DNA from: Singulisphaera sp. GP187
GTDB taxonomy: Bacteria; Planctomycetota; Phycisphaerae; Phycisphaerales; SM1A02
Assembly: GCA_945869475.1 (NCBI GenBank)
Contig: CAMBOV010000019.1
Span: 1 to 35,284 of the forward strand
Reading direction: 5' to 3'
DNA length: 35,284 nucleotides
Shown here: in pieces, positions 1 to 8,627 of the stretch
Layout of the letters: every line of letters starts with the position of its first letter
Position numbering within the stretch: position 1 is the first letter of the stretch
Made by a program: the position numbers and the translations under genes
Notes under the pieces: model-generated
Told to the model about the DNA's origin: nothing
What the model saw: the letters and a program-made list of their open reading frames with translations, nothing else
Databases searched by the model: none

Positions 1-1283
1 CGTGCTTCTTGTTGACGCGTGAGTGATTCGAGCAAGAGCAGTGTGTTCACTTCGCCGAGTCGGGCGATCTCGCGAATCTCTGCCGCCTGCTCGTCGGCGA
101 GTGGAGTGATGTCGGCTTCCATCGCGAGGCGCTGACCACGCGCCCGCTGGTAGACGACATTGGCATTTTCAAGTTCGCCCAGTTGCAGCTCGATGGTTGT
201 TTCGAATCGCACACGCATGAGTTCGCGCTGCGCGTGCGCCGTTGCGACCCCTTGCTGGTTGTGGTTCCACAGCGGCAGCGGCATCGCGACGCCGAAAGTA
301 AAGTCTTCGTTGCCGTCGGTGTTGTAGGTGGGTCCGATTTCGAGGTCTGGAAATTGTTTTCGAATCTCGGCAGCGAGCGCCTTCTCAGAGACTTCATACG
401 AAGCCGCAAGTGACGCGACAAGTGGACTGCACGTCACCATTTCATCGCGCAACTCTGCCATCGGTCGAGTTTCGACAGGTGGCATCTCACTTGGGATGAA
501 CTTCAGCGCTGCCCATGGCGCCACACCGAGAATTCGTTTAATCGCGACCTCGTGCTCAGCGATCGTGGCGCCGAGCCGCGCGAGTTCGGCTTGCGCGACC
601 GCCTGTTCGATGCGAAAGAGCCGTGCTTCGACGCGCGGCACTTCGCCCGAAAACTCCATGCGCTCGACGATGCCGCGAATCTGCACGACGGCCTGGACCG
701 TTGCGGCGACGACCTGCACACGATCGGATGCGATTGTCCACTGTGCCCACTGCGTGCGAAGGGCGAGCCGCGCATCCCACTCCTGCGCTTGCACCCTCGC
801 GAGATCTGCAATGAGCGCCGCGTTTGCTCGCAGTTTTTCGGCCTCGAGCCTTCCAGAGATCGGAATCGTCAGCGCGATCTGACCACCCATTGAGAGTCCG
901 CCGCCGAATTTCTGCGAGACATCGTTGAGATTGATCCCCGTCACCGGGTCGTCCCACAATCCTGCCGTTTCTGCCGTCGCTCGAGTCACACCCACCTCGA
1001 GCCGCGCGACACGAAGGTGCGGATTGAAAACAAGCGCAACGACCTCGGCCTCTTCGAGGGTGAGTCCATCGGATGGATCGAACGGCGCCGCGGTTGCACC
1101 CGAGTCGGCGGCGGAGAGTCGCGAGGCGACTGCGATGATCTCTTGGTCGTCGATCGTGCGCCCATCGAGTTTCTCGCGAACCGCTGTCGAGTCAAGTGGC
1201 TTTGGCTCGTACGTCGCGCATCCGCGACTGATGGCGGCGATGAGCGCGCACGCTGCGACGATTCGAATTGTCTTTTTTTTCAC
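1..1283 (-). CDS. TolC-family outer membrane efflux protein (partial, C-terminus off the window)
   Basis: The reading frame stays open from a GTG at 1283 to the left edge, giving at least 427 codons without the C-terminus. The start follows AGGAG at five bases' distance. The N-terminus (MKKKTIRIVAACALIAA) is a signal peptide, and the cysteine in SRGC at about residue 22 could be lipidated, although the lipobox is imperfect. Next comes LTLEEAEVVALVFNPHLRVA, the usual opening of the first outer-membrane-efflux repeat. A second repeat starts near PLVASLAASYEVSEKALAAE and contains MPLPLWNHNQQ, typical of CusC/CzcC-like members. Long Ala/Glu/Arg-rich helices lie between. Proteins of this family form the outer membrane duct of RND or ABC exporters. 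The Cys/His-rich gene 79 bp upstream on the same strand suggests metal efflux. Membrane-fusion and RND genes would be expected beyond the left edge. Confidence 0.85.
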   Translation of the reverse strand, partial: MKKKTIRIVAACALIAAISRGCATYEPKPLDSTAVREKLDGRTIDDQEIIAVASRLSAADSGATAAPFDPSDGLTLEEAEVVALVFNPHLRVARLEVGVTRATAETAGLWDDPVTGINLNDVSQKFGGGLSMGGQIALTIPISGRLEAEKLRANAALIADLARVQAQEWDARLALRTQWAQWTIASDRVQVVAATVQAVVQIRGIVERMEFSGEVPRVEARLFRIEQAVAQAELARLGATIAEHEVAIKRILGVAPWAALKFIPSEMPPVETRPMAELRDEMVTCSPLVASLAASYEVSEKALAAEIRKQFPDLEIGPTYNTDGNEDFTFGVAMPLPLWNHNQQGVATAHAQRELMRVRFETTIELQLGELENANVVYQRARGQRLAMEADITPLADEQAAEIREIARLGEVNTLLLLESLTRQQEA

Positions 1284-1362
1284 AGGAGCTCCTGAGGATG
1301 CACGATCATGAATGGGTGACAACGCACGCATGCCAAAGCGCATGCGCAGAGGAAGTCGCCAC

Positions 1363-1782
1363 TTAAATCAGAAGTCGTGTCACCGCAAGCGCGCACCGCT
1401 CGGCTGAAGCGGCTGGATCTGGCGGAATAACGTGCGCTTTGTTCCTTGGAGCGCAGTGTGGAGTCCAGGCAATGAGAAGGAACTCGCAGACGAGCGGCGC
1501 CGAGAAATCGATCTCGCCCGCGTGGCTCAGCCTCGTTGCGATCGAGTCATCGGGCGCAGTGATGTGAATGCACGTCTCGCAGGCGTCGTGCTGCGGATCA
1601 ACTGAAACTGGCGCCGCATGTTCATGTTCGCAGTTCGAGTGTTCGGAGTGCGATGACTCGGAGTGCGATGACTGCACTTGCGCAGGCGCGGCGAAACAGA
1701 GCGACTCACCACGCGCATATCCCAAGAGTGCTTGCGAGACAAGCAGGAGGACCGCGGTGAATTGGAGGAGTCGTGAACTCAT
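1363..1782 (-). CDS. Small exported Cys/His-rich protein, possible metal-binding partner of the efflux operon
   Basis: A 139-residue protein starting at the ATG at 1782. It begins with a clear signal peptide (MSSRLLQFTAVLLLVSQALLGYARG). The stretch at about residues 37-65 is rich in His, Cys, Ser and Glu: SSHSESSHSEHSNCEHEHAA, followed by HDACETCIH, a CxxC flanked by histidines. Such motifs bind soft or borderline metal ions. It lies immediately upstream of the TolC-like gene on the same strand. Small His-rich proteins are often found at the head of Czc/Cus-type RND efflux operons, so a role in periplasmic metal sensing or buffering is inferred. No named family was recognised with certainty. 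No strong Shine-Dalgarno sequence is visible before the start. Confidence 0.65.
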   Translation of the reverse strand: MSSRLLQFTAVLLLVSQALLGYARGESLCFAAPAQVQSSHSESSHSEHSNCEHEHAAPVSVDPQHDACETCIHITAPDDSIATRLSHAGEIDFSAPLVCEFLLIAWTPHCAPRNKAHVIPPDPAASAERCALAVTRLLI

Positions 1783-1829
1783 GCGCCGTGTGGGAGCATA
1801 GGCACAGGCAACCGCGCGTGCAACAGAAG

Positions 1830-3206
1830 TCACTGCGTGGATGGTGGCGTCGATGCCGGCTTGGCTTGGGGCCTCGAGGGTTCGGTGATCTGCGGAAGGT
1901 CGAACGCTCCATCGCCCGAACCGATCCCAAGCGTCAGCAGATAGAGATCGAAGGTCTGGCGCAACTTGAATCGGCGAGGTTCGATGCCGGCGAGCAAGAA
2001 CAGCGTCATCAAGCGCATCACTCCCGTGGCGACGAAAACCATCGCGTAGCCCTGCCTGCCGATCTCCATGCTCGAGAGAATTGTTGCGCCGATGAGCGAA
2101 CCACTGACGACCGCCGCACTCTGCACGATGTTGTAAACCGTCATGACGCTGGTGCGCCGCTCGCTGGGGATGACATCGAAAACTAGAAGAAACGTGGCGG
2201 TTTCCCAGCATGCCCACGCCATACCGACCGCGAACTGCAACGAGAGAATCCACCAGAAACTGTCTGAGACGAGGTAGAGCGTTGCGGTTGGAATGATGCC
2301 GATGGCGCCGAGCCAGAGTGGAACGCCCGGCCCCCACCGCTTTGCCATCCGACCAACTCCCGGAAGTGCGACGACTTTCGCGGCAAAGGTCACGGCGAAG
2401 GCGCACATGAGCTGCGTGTAGGTGAAGTTGAGTTCATTGAGCATGTAGGGCGTGACGAACGCAGCAGAGACATTGGTCGCGAGCACGACGGCAAGCATGT
2501 AGACAAGAAGCGATCGAACCGATCGATCGCTCAAGAGGTCGCGCTGCAAGACCCGAAGCGATGGAGGTTCGGTGCTCGCCGCAAGTGCTGGGTTCGGTTC
2601 ACTGTGCGCAGAGAGAAAGAAAGACGAGGCCCCTCGCGCGATGAACGCAAGAAAGAAGACGAGTGAAAACGCTTCGAGCAGGTGGTCGGATCGGCGTCCC
2701 CATTCCAAGATGAGTCCGCTGAGCAGTCCCACTGCGAGCAGCGCTTGGACTGTTCGACTGCGACTCGTCCAAAAGTGTGTTGCGATGAGTCGAGGAATCA
2801 AGGTCGGCGCCCACGTTTGCCACGGTGGCGCGGTGCAGAATCCTGCGGCCCAGTAGAGACTCACGAGCAGATAGACCTGCGGCGCCGTCACTGCACCGAG
2901 CCACGCGCTGATCGAGAGCGCCAAGAGAGAGAGTGCTTGCAGTGCCGTGAAGAATGAGACCCACACTCGCAGACTCTTGACGTACCTCACCCCCCATGGC
3001 GTGATGCTGTGAATCACTGCGCCCGCGAGCACGGGCACCGTTGCGATGAGTCCCGCTTCGACTTGCGAGAGTCCAGCGGCAAGAGCAAACGCGACGAAAT
3101 AGGCTTCAGCCAATCCAACGGTGAGTGCGAACGCGGCGGCATCCGCTTGCAACAGGCGCATGTCGCGGCGAAGGGTTTGAACGCGCGGATTGGTCGAGGC
3201 AGTCAC
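1830..3206 (-). CDS. MFS transporter, substrate unknown
   Basis: About 458 residues with some 12 hydrophobic segments, the length and layout of the major facilitator superfamily. There is a charged central loop (SEPNPALAASTEPPSLRVLQ) between the two six-helix halves. The second half begins with a conserved-looking VYMLAVVLATNVSAAFVTPY segment. An Arg-Arg-containing loop (PSERRTSVMTVYN) between helices resembles MFS loop motifs. The C-terminal tail is hydrophilic and Pro/Gln rich. The chosen GTG start at 3206 overlaps the stop of the preceding gene as GTGA, which suggests translational coupling. Another in-frame GTG at 3236 would add ten residues. The substrate cannot be told from the sequence. 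The adjacent sulfotransferase-like gene suggests a shared surface-modification or export task, but this is only inference. Confidence 0.8.
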   Translation of the reverse strand: MTASTNPRVQTLRRDMRLLQADAAAFALTVGLAEAYFVAFALAAGLSQVEAGLIATVPVLAGAVIHSITPWGVRYVKSLRVWVSFFTALQALSLLALSISAWLGAVTAPQVYLLVSLYWAAGFCTAPPWQTWAPTLIPRLIATHFWTSRSRTVQALLAVGLLSGLILEWGRRSDHLLEAFSLVFFLAFIARGASSFFLSAHSEPNPALAASTEPPSLRVLQRDLLSDRSVRSLLVYMLAVVLATNVSAAFVTPYMLNELNFTYTQLMCAFAVTFAAKVVALPGVGRMAKRWGPGVPLWLGAIGIIPTATLYLVSDSFWWILSLQFAVGMAWACWETATFLLVFDVIPSERRTSVMTVYNIVQSAAVVSGSLIGATILSSMEIGRQGYAMVFVATGVMRLMTLFLLAGIEPRRFKLRQTFDLYLLTLGIGSGDGAFDLPQITEPSRPQAKPASTPPSTQ

Positions 3207-4099
3207 GAGCGCCCAAGAGTATCGCCACCAAGCCACCTGGCGCGCATCGCGGCGCGCTCGACGTGGGACCAGAAGTGAAGCGCATATTCGCTGTTGAGCA
3301 TCGAATCGATGTACTGCGGATGCGACGCGAGTTGACGCTTGAGGGATTCAGTCCAACTGGTTCTGCCACGCTCGTGGGCTGTATTCACCCGCCCGATGCG
3401 GACGTCGGCGAGTTGAAGAAAATCGCCGACGACACGACCCTTCACTTCGTCGTTGAGTTCAGCGCGCAGAACGAGCATCTCGTTGCTGCCCTGTCGAAGG
3501 ACGGTGTATCCCGTCTCGTGATCGAAAAGCGTTGCGTAGACATCGATGCCAAGAATCACCTTGGGCTCGAGATCGAACCATTCTGTCGTGAGGTGATGGG
3601 GATAGCGCTCGAGAAAGTGTTGCGCCATCACCTGCACCGGTGTCTCATCGGCGCGCTCGTGTGCCTGAGCGTCGCTCGCGAACGAGGGCAAGTTGTAGTG
3701 AAACCCAGAGACAGCCGTCGCAATTGGATCGCGCACGAGTGCGATGAACTTGCATGGGCGATGCGCGTCGATGATCTCGAACCGAACCATCCTGTTGCTG
3801 TGTGTCAGGTCGAACATCTGTGCACGAACACCCGGCTTCCAGAGTGAGTCGGTGCGATTGCCCTTCCATGCCGCTGGATCGAGCGAATGCGCCTTGAGTG
3901 CGAGCGTGTCTGAGCGTTTGTGAAGCGCGCGGTAGATCGCCATCGAGCCAGATTTCGTCATGCTGTAGACGACCACGGGAGTGCCGCCTGCGCTGTAGAT
4001 CGCGTGCATTCGACGCCGATCACGCACAGTGTGCCGCCACCAAGTCAGGGACTTCTCGGCGCGCTTGATCTGCGCGCCAATAGCGGCGAGGAGTTTCAT
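3203..4099 (-). CDS. Sulfotransferase-like protein
   Basis: A 298-residue protein read from the ATG at 4099 (MKLLAAIGAQ); a longer frame upstream looks untranslated. VVVYSMTKSGSMAIYRAL at about residues 42-59 matches the 5'-phosphosulfate-binding loop of PAPS-dependent sulfotransferases (pattern TYPKSGTTW). FIALVRDPIATAVSGFHYNL at about 118-137 matches the 3'-phosphate-binding region (RDPxxxxxS). There is no signal peptide, so it is probably cytoplasmic. The acceptor is unknown; bacterial relatives act on polysaccharides or lipids, and some similar proteins are annotated as capsular polysaccharide synthesis proteins. Its stop overlaps the start of the following MFS gene (GTGA). It is divergent from the DUF4139 gene with 66 bp between the starts. 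Confidence 0.65.
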   Translation of the reverse strand: MKLLAAIGAQIKRAEKSLTWWRHTVRDRRRMHAIYSAGGTPVVVYSMTKSGSMAIYRALHKRSDTLALKAHSLDPAAWKGNRTDSLWKPGVRAQMFDLTHSNRMVRFEIIDAHRPCKFIALVRDPIATAVSGFHYNLPSFASDAQAHERADETPVQVMAQHFLERYPHHLTTEWFDLEPKVILGIDVYATLFDHETGYTVLRQGSNEMLVLRAELNDEVKGRVVGDFLQLADVRIGRVNTAHERGRTSWTESLKRQLASHPQYIDSMLNSEYALHFWSHVERAAMRARWLGGDTLGRS

Positions 4100-4165
4100 C
4101 ACGAAACTGTAACAAGCCCGGTGGGTGTCGCACGGTGATAGGCTCGCTCTCAAGGAGCATCCACG

Positions 4166-6265
4166 ATGACCAACATGACACTCAAGACACGCTCAGCCAT
4201 CCACTGCCTCTTCGGTGTGACGATCACCCTCGGTTGCACATTGCTCGCGACTGCCGCGGGCGAAGGCGCGGGCTCTGCGCAGCTGCCCATCACGTCGATC
4301 ACCCTCTACCGAAGTGGCGTTGGTTCATTCGAACGAAATGGATCGGTCACTGCGGGCGACTCAGTGCAACTTCGATTCGCAAACGATCAGATCAATGACA
4401 TGCTCAAGTCGATGGTGATTCTCGATCCGCAGCGGTCGCTACAGTCTGTGACCTACGACTCGAAAGAGCCGCTCGCACGACAACTCGCGAGTTTTGGGGT
4501 CGATCTTGCAGATAATCCATCGCTCGCCACAATCTTGGGACGGCTGCGCGGCACGCGTGTGAAGGTTGTAACGAACGATGGACCCGTTGAAGGAGTCATT
4601 CTCGGAGGCGAGAGTCGCGAGCAAGCACAAGGCAGCGCACAGAAGGCAATCAGTGTGCCTTTTCTAAACCTCGTGACACCCACCGGCGTGCGATCGATCA
4701 ACCTCGCGACGATGGTCTCAGTGCAACTCGAAAGCGCGACACTCAACGCCGAACTGAACAAGGCACTCGTCGCGCTCGCCTCGCACAGCACCGATCGATT
4801 CAAGAGTGTTGGCCTCGCGTTTGGTGGCAAAGGATCGCGTCCGGTCAGCGTTGTGTACGTCAACGAGATGCCCATCTGGAAGACGAGCTACCGATTGGTG
4901 CTGCCCGATGCGGTCAAGACGAAGGAGAAGCCGCTCATTCAAGGATGGGCCATCGTTGAGAACACGACGGATGATGATTGGACCGCAGTGCAACTCGCAC
5001 TCGTTGCGAGTCAACCGGTGAGTTTTCAGATGGATCTCTCAGAGTCGCTGCACATCAACCGACCGATGCTCGACGTGCCGATGGTTGCAGGAGCCGCGCC
5101 ACGCATCTATCAGGACAGTGACGCCTTTCAAGCGGACAAGAAACTCAGAGCGATGACTGCGCCGGACAGTCCACCGCCGGTGTCTGCGATGATGAAAAGT
5201 GCGGTCATGGACGCGGGTGGTAGTTTCGGTGACGGTGGATCACTCGGAGCGCGTTCGAGGTCGCTTGGCGAAGCTCTCGAAGGCTCAGACATCGCGTCGG
5301 GCGGTGAGGTCGGCGAATCGTTTCAGTACACGCTGAAGGATCCAATCTCGATTGCACGTCAACAGTCGGCGATGCTGCCAATCTTGACTTCGCCGATCGA
5401 TGGTCGTCGTGTGAGCATCTTTAATGCTGATGATGGGATCGACCATCCCATGCGCGGTGTTGAACTCACGAATTCATCAGGATTGCAGCTGATTCCAGGT
5501 CCCATCGCAGTCTTTGATGGATCGACCTACGCCGGCGATGCACAGATTGGCTATCTCACGCTCAACGACAAACGACTGCTTGCCTACGCCGTCGACTTGG
5601 CGGTTTCGGTCGCGGTCACCAAGGATGGAAAACACGACGTGCGATCTGTCAGCATCGTCGATGGACTTGTGGAACAGACGTACCAGCAAGTGCGCACCCT
5701 TTCGTACGCATTTGTGAACAAGGACGAAACGCGCGACCGTACGCTTTTGGTTGAGGTTGAGAAGGAAGAGAATTGGGCGTTGACCACTCCTAAAAAACCC
5801 GCACAAGAGACTGCGAATCTCTACCGATTCGAAGTGACGCTGCCCGAAGGCGAGAGCGGCACACTTCTGGTGACTCAGGAGAGCACGAGCGTTCATCGGA
5901 TCGCAGTCGTTGGATATGACATGCCGACTCTTCTCTCGTATGCCACCAACGGCAAGGCCTCGGCGGCGGTTGTTGACGCGATCAAGAAAGCAGCGCAACT
6001 GCAGTCGGTGATCAACGCGACGAATGCGCAGATTGCGCGGCTCGAGCAAGAGCGGCAGGCGATCGCTGCAGACCAGGAACGCATTCGTCAGAACATGAAC
6101 TCGATTAGCCACGACACCGACGTGTACCGCCGGTATCTCACCAAGTTCGACGAGCAAGAGACCCGGCTCGAAGCGATCCGCGTCGAGGATGGTCAACTTC
6201 GCACGACACTCACTGCGCAACAAGAGGCTCTCGCCTCGTACATCCGTTCGCTCAACGTGACGTGA
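4166..6265 (+). CDS. Exported DUF4139 domain-containing protein
   Basis: A 699-residue protein with AAGGAG (4152-4157) eight bases before the ATG. An N-terminal signal region ends near TLLATAAGEGAG. The segment ITLYRSGVGSFERNGSV near residue 47 is the usual opening of the DUF4140/DUF4139 superfamily, once called mucoidy inhibitor-like. The central part contains VVYVNEMPIWKTSYRLVL and GWAIVENTTDDDWTAVQLAL, which fit the DUF4139 beta-rich domain. At about residues 610-695 a long heptad-rich helix (QIARLEQERQAIAADQERI) predicts a coiled coil. No enzymatic residues are recognised and the function is unknown. It probably acts in the periplasm or on the cell surface. Its TGA directly abuts the TGA of the opposing glycosyltransferase gene. 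Confidence 0.8.
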   Translation: MTNMTLKTRSAIHCLFGVTITLGCTLLATAAGEGAGSAQLPITSITLYRSGVGSFERNGSVTAGDSVQLRFANDQINDMLKSMVILDPQRSLQSVTYDSKEPLARQLASFGVDLADNPSLATILGRLRGTRVKVVTNDGPVEGVILGGESREQAQGSAQKAISVPFLNLVTPTGVRSINLATMVSVQLESATLNAELNKALVALASHSTDRFKSVGLAFGGKGSRPVSVVYVNEMPIWKTSYRLVLPDAVKTKEKPLIQGWAIVENTTDDDWTAVQLALVASQPVSFQMDLSESLHINRPMLDVPMVAGAAPRIYQDSDAFQADKKLRAMTAPDSPPPVSAMMKSAVMDAGGSFGDGGSLGARSRSLGEALEGSDIASGGEVGESFQYTLKDPISIARQQSAMLPILTSPIDGRRVSIFNADDGIDHPMRGVELTNSSGLQLIPGPIAVFDGSTYAGDAQIGYLTLNDKRLLAYAVDLAVSVAVTKDGKHDVRSVSIVDGLVEQTYQQVRTLSYAFVNKDETRDRTLLVEVEKEENWALTTPKKPAQETANLYRFEVTLPEGESGTLLVTQESTSVHRIAVVGYDMPTLLSYATNGKASAAVVDAIKKAAQLQSVINATNAQIARLEQERQAIAADQERIRQNMNSISHDTDVYRRYLTKFDEQETRLEAIRVEDGQLRTTLTAQQEALASYIRSLNVT

Positions 6266-7774
6266 TCACTTGCCGGCTGGCAAGATGATCGACATGCTGA
6301 GCGCTTTCTTTGGAACATCCGCTGTCGTGCGCGGCGTGATCTCGAATCGCTCGATGGGGGTATGCGATCCAAAGTTGTCGAGCCACAGTGGTGGCATGGG
6401 CTCTTCCCAGACCAGCACCGCACCCTCGGTCTCAATTCGTTTGAGATCAACCCACGGAGCGCGCAGTGGAATTGCATCGATGATGACATCGGGATGGTCG
6501 CTGTGATAGACCGCGACATTGCCGGCGATCCAGTGCGTACCGATGACGATCGTCAAGGGCGCGCCGCCAGTCGCTTTGCTCCAGCGCGCGCCGACCTGCG
6601 CCGCGAATTGGTCACCGTTGAAGCAGACGGCCGCGACGTTTCCTGTGATGTGTGGCCGCGCGATGAGTCGAACCGCAACGAAGCCGAGAATTCCAAACGC
6701 CAAGACGCACCACGCGATCCACATCGTGCGGAGTCCGCTGAAACCGATGGGACGGCGCACGAAGAGCAGCACAACGAGTCCTGTGTAGGGCAGCCATCCC
6801 ATCGCCCAGAATCGGTGCATATAGAGATTGAGCACGCACGAGAGCAGTGCTGCGAGCGCGACTGGAAACGCAGTGCACCAGAGAAAATAAAGCGCAGCCT
6901 TGCGCGTCTCAATCGCGGGCGATTCGTGCTCGATCGTCGGCGTGCCGGGAACCGCAAAGAGCAAGAACATCATTATCCAGACGCCAAACATCATGGCGAT
7001 CTGCACCCCGACAAACTCAAGTGGATAGGTGATGCGCCCCCACCACGGTGCGGGCGCAGTGTCGTAGAGAAATGCAGAATGAAATGGCAAGAAGTCGACC
7101 TGCCAGAGCCCGATGAGGTGCGGCACCATCACGATCGTGCCAGTGAGCAATCCGAGATATGGACCACGCGTGCGCCACAACCAGCGCGAATCTTTGTTGA
7201 TGAGCGTGAATGCGAGTACGCCTACGGGTGCAAATCCTGCGGTGTGCTTTCCGTAAATCGCCACGGCTGAGCACGCACCAAAGCAGATCCACGCGAGCGA
7301 TGTATTGCCGGTCTCGCGCGACCCGCGCACCGCGCGCCATCCTGCCCAGATCAGACCCGCGACCAGTGGCAACTGAATCGTGTTGTGATTGAAGAGGTCG
7401 CATTCGTAGTTGTAGTAGATGCATCCTTGAAGTGAGAGCGCAGCGATGAGTGCGCGCCACGGACCCGCAACATCGCGCGAGGCGCGCCAGACAACCCATG
7501 CCGCGGTCGCTGTTGTTGCAGGACCCAAAAAGAACTGCGGCCAGATCGCACGATTCGTCGCCAGTGAAACAGCTTCGGTCGCCCACGCGGGCAATGGCGG
7601 GTGCTTCCAGTAACTCAACTGCCAACTCTTGCCCCAGATGAGCATCTCAATGTGGTCGTAGGGCAGATTTCCAGACAAGCATGCGGTGACCAATGACCAC
7701 CCGAAGTACATCGCAAGGGTTGTGAGCCAAAAAAGGGCGTTGGGGGAGTTGGCGACTCTTCGGATCAGTGTCAT
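6266..7774 (-). CDS. Integral membrane glycosyltransferase, GT39/ArnT-like (PMT_2 family)
   Basis: About 502 residues with some ten or more membrane segments and a soluble C-terminal domain of about 120 residues. After the first helix, the sequence LPYDHIEMLIWGKSWQLSY with the later pair HPPLPAW resembles the first periplasmic loop of PMT_2 enzymes. There an Asp/Glu pair helps bind the polyprenyl-phosphate sugar donor, and the HPPL-type motif is typical. NYECDLFNHNTIQLPL is also characteristic of this group. The enzyme probably transfers a sugar from a lipid carrier to lipid or protein on the outer face of the membrane. The ATG at 7774 lies only six bases after the 3' end of tRNA-Arg, so there is no room for a ribosome binding site outside the tRNA. 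A longer frame would start inside the tRNA and is unlikely. Confidence 0.8.
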   Translation of the reverse strand: MTLIRRVANSPNALFWLTTLAMYFGWSLVTACLSGNLPYDHIEMLIWGKSWQLSYWKHPPLPAWATEAVSLATNRAIWPQFFLGPATTATAAWVVWRASRDVAGPWRALIAALSLQGCIYYNYECDLFNHNTIQLPLVAGLIWAGWRAVRGSRETGNTSLAWICFGACSAVAIYGKHTAGFAPVGVLAFTLINKDSRWLWRTRGPYLGLLTGTIVMVPHLIGLWQVDFLPFHSAFLYDTAPAPWWGRITYPLEFVGVQIAMMFGVWIMMFLLFAVPGTPTIEHESPAIETRKAALYFLWCTAFPVALAALLSCVLNLYMHRFWAMGWLPYTGLVVLLFVRRPIGFSGLRTMWIAWCVLAFGILGFVAVRLIARPHITGNVAAVCFNGDQFAAQVGARWSKATGGAPLTIVIGTHWIAGNVAVYHSDHPDVIIDAIPLRAPWVDLKRIETEGAVLVWEEPMPPLWLDNFGSHTPIERFEITPRTTADVPKKALSMSIILPAGK

Positions 7775-7780
7775 GAGAAA

Positions 7781-7854
7781 CGTCCCGGGGTGGGATCGAA
7801 CCACCGACCTGCAGATTAGAAATCTGCTGCTCTATCCAACTGAGCTACCGGGAC
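7781..7854 (-). tRNA. tRNA-Arg(UCU)
   Basis: The minus strand folds into a full cloverleaf. Acceptor GTCCCGG pairs with CCGGGAC, followed by discriminator G. The D arm is GCTC/GAGC. The anticodon stem GCAGA/TCTGC encloses loop TTTCTAA with anticodon TCT. The T arm is GGTGG-TTCGATC-CCACC. Length is 74 nt and no CCA is encoded. It reads AGA codons. The membrane glycosyltransferase gene begins six bases downstream on the same strand, so the two are probably transcribed together. Confidence 0.97.
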
Positions 7855-8006
7855 TGCTGTCGTGCGCGCCGACTGTTTGAGTGTAATTGCTCTTCTCTCT
7901 GTCGCGCGGCGATCTCTGCTCGATAGCATCACAGGCGTGGGCGACTGCGCGTCGCCGTGGGATCCCAGGTTCACCGGTCGCACCGAGCGTGCGAAAGGAG
8001 GCAGTC

Positions 8007-8585
8007 ATGGGCGTCAAGTACCGGTTCAAGAATGGTGATTTTCTCTCTGGGTGGCTCTCGGCAGAGGAGTTGCGCGATGCTGTCACGAAGAAGAAGTTGA
8101 CTCCGGAGTCGACCGTTCAGAAGGCTGGACGAGATGATTGGATCGCAGCGAATTTGATCCCGGGACTCTTCGTTGTGGCTGCTCCTGCTGCGGTCATCGA
8201 AGCGCCTGCGAAGGAAAGCGAGCCGAGCCGAGTCGATCCGCGCCACGGCACTCGTCCCGGCGAGTCGATTCATCACCTGCTCTACCGCGTGCTTCACATG
8301 AACATCCACGTCGTCGCACATGATGAGGCGCACGAAGGTGAGCATGCGCTCGCTGGGACGCTCGTTGGAGTCACGGCCGAAGGTGTAATGGTTGAGTTCG
8401 TGCAGTTCGCGGCGATTGTCTACATCCCGCTGACGCGAATTCGCTGCGCGTGCATCACGTCGAAGTTTCCGTCGCTTGGTCCTCCGCGCCGTGGTGAAAT
8501 CGTGCAGATCGAAGTCGACGCACTTCCAGATTTGCACGCGTGGTCGAGCCAGACATCACCCGAGATTGCGCGAGCCGAGGCGTAG
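8007..8585 (+). CDS. Protein with N-terminal GYF_2-like domain and C-terminal small beta domain
   Basis: A 192-residue protein. AAAGGAGG at 7994-8001, five bases before the ATG at 8007, fixes the start, although the frame is open further upstream. Residues 1-50 (VKYRFKNGDFLSGWLSAEEL, then TPESTVQKAGRDDWIAA) match the GYF_2-type pattern: a G-x-x-x-G-W/P-x-S-x-E-L-R segment followed by V-x-x-x-G-x-x-x-W-x-x-A. Such domains are thought to bind peptides and are common in planctomycetes. The C-terminal half contains HALAGTLVGVTAEGVMVEF and AAIVYIPLTRIRCACI, which could form a small Sm-like or beta-barrel fold; this is a weak guess. There is no signal peptide. The following lipoprotein gene starts 42 bp downstream and may be cotranscribed. 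Confidence 0.65.
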   Translation: MGVKYRFKNGDFLSGWLSAEELRDAVTKKKLTPESTVQKAGRDDWIAANLIPGLFVVAAPAAVIEAPAKESEPSRVDPRHGTRPGESIHHLLYRVLHMNIHVVAHDEAHEGEHALAGTLVGVTAEGVMVEFVQFAAIVYIPLTRIRCACITSKFPSLGPPRRGEIVQIEVDALPDLHAWSSQTSPEIARAEA

Positions 8586-8627
8586 CTGCCTCACCGCGGG
8601 TCGATGCGAAGCGGTTACAGTGCGCAC

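Noticed and set aside
1271-1283. Run of eight A residues after the TolC-like start as a phase-variable tract
   Set aside because: It encodes the Lys-rich signal peptide start in frame; a single short tract without comparative data is not enough to claim phase variation.
1783-2406. N-terminal extension of the Cys/His-rich gene into the MFS gene
   Set aside because: The upstream part is shadow sequence of the MFS gene, and the signal peptide begins at the ATG at 1782.
6362-7270. Long plus-strand open frame (302 codons) opposite the glycosyltransferase gene
   Set aside because: It encodes a charged, low-complexity Arg/Glu/His-rich product with no motif, as expected for the antisense frame of a G+C-rich gene.
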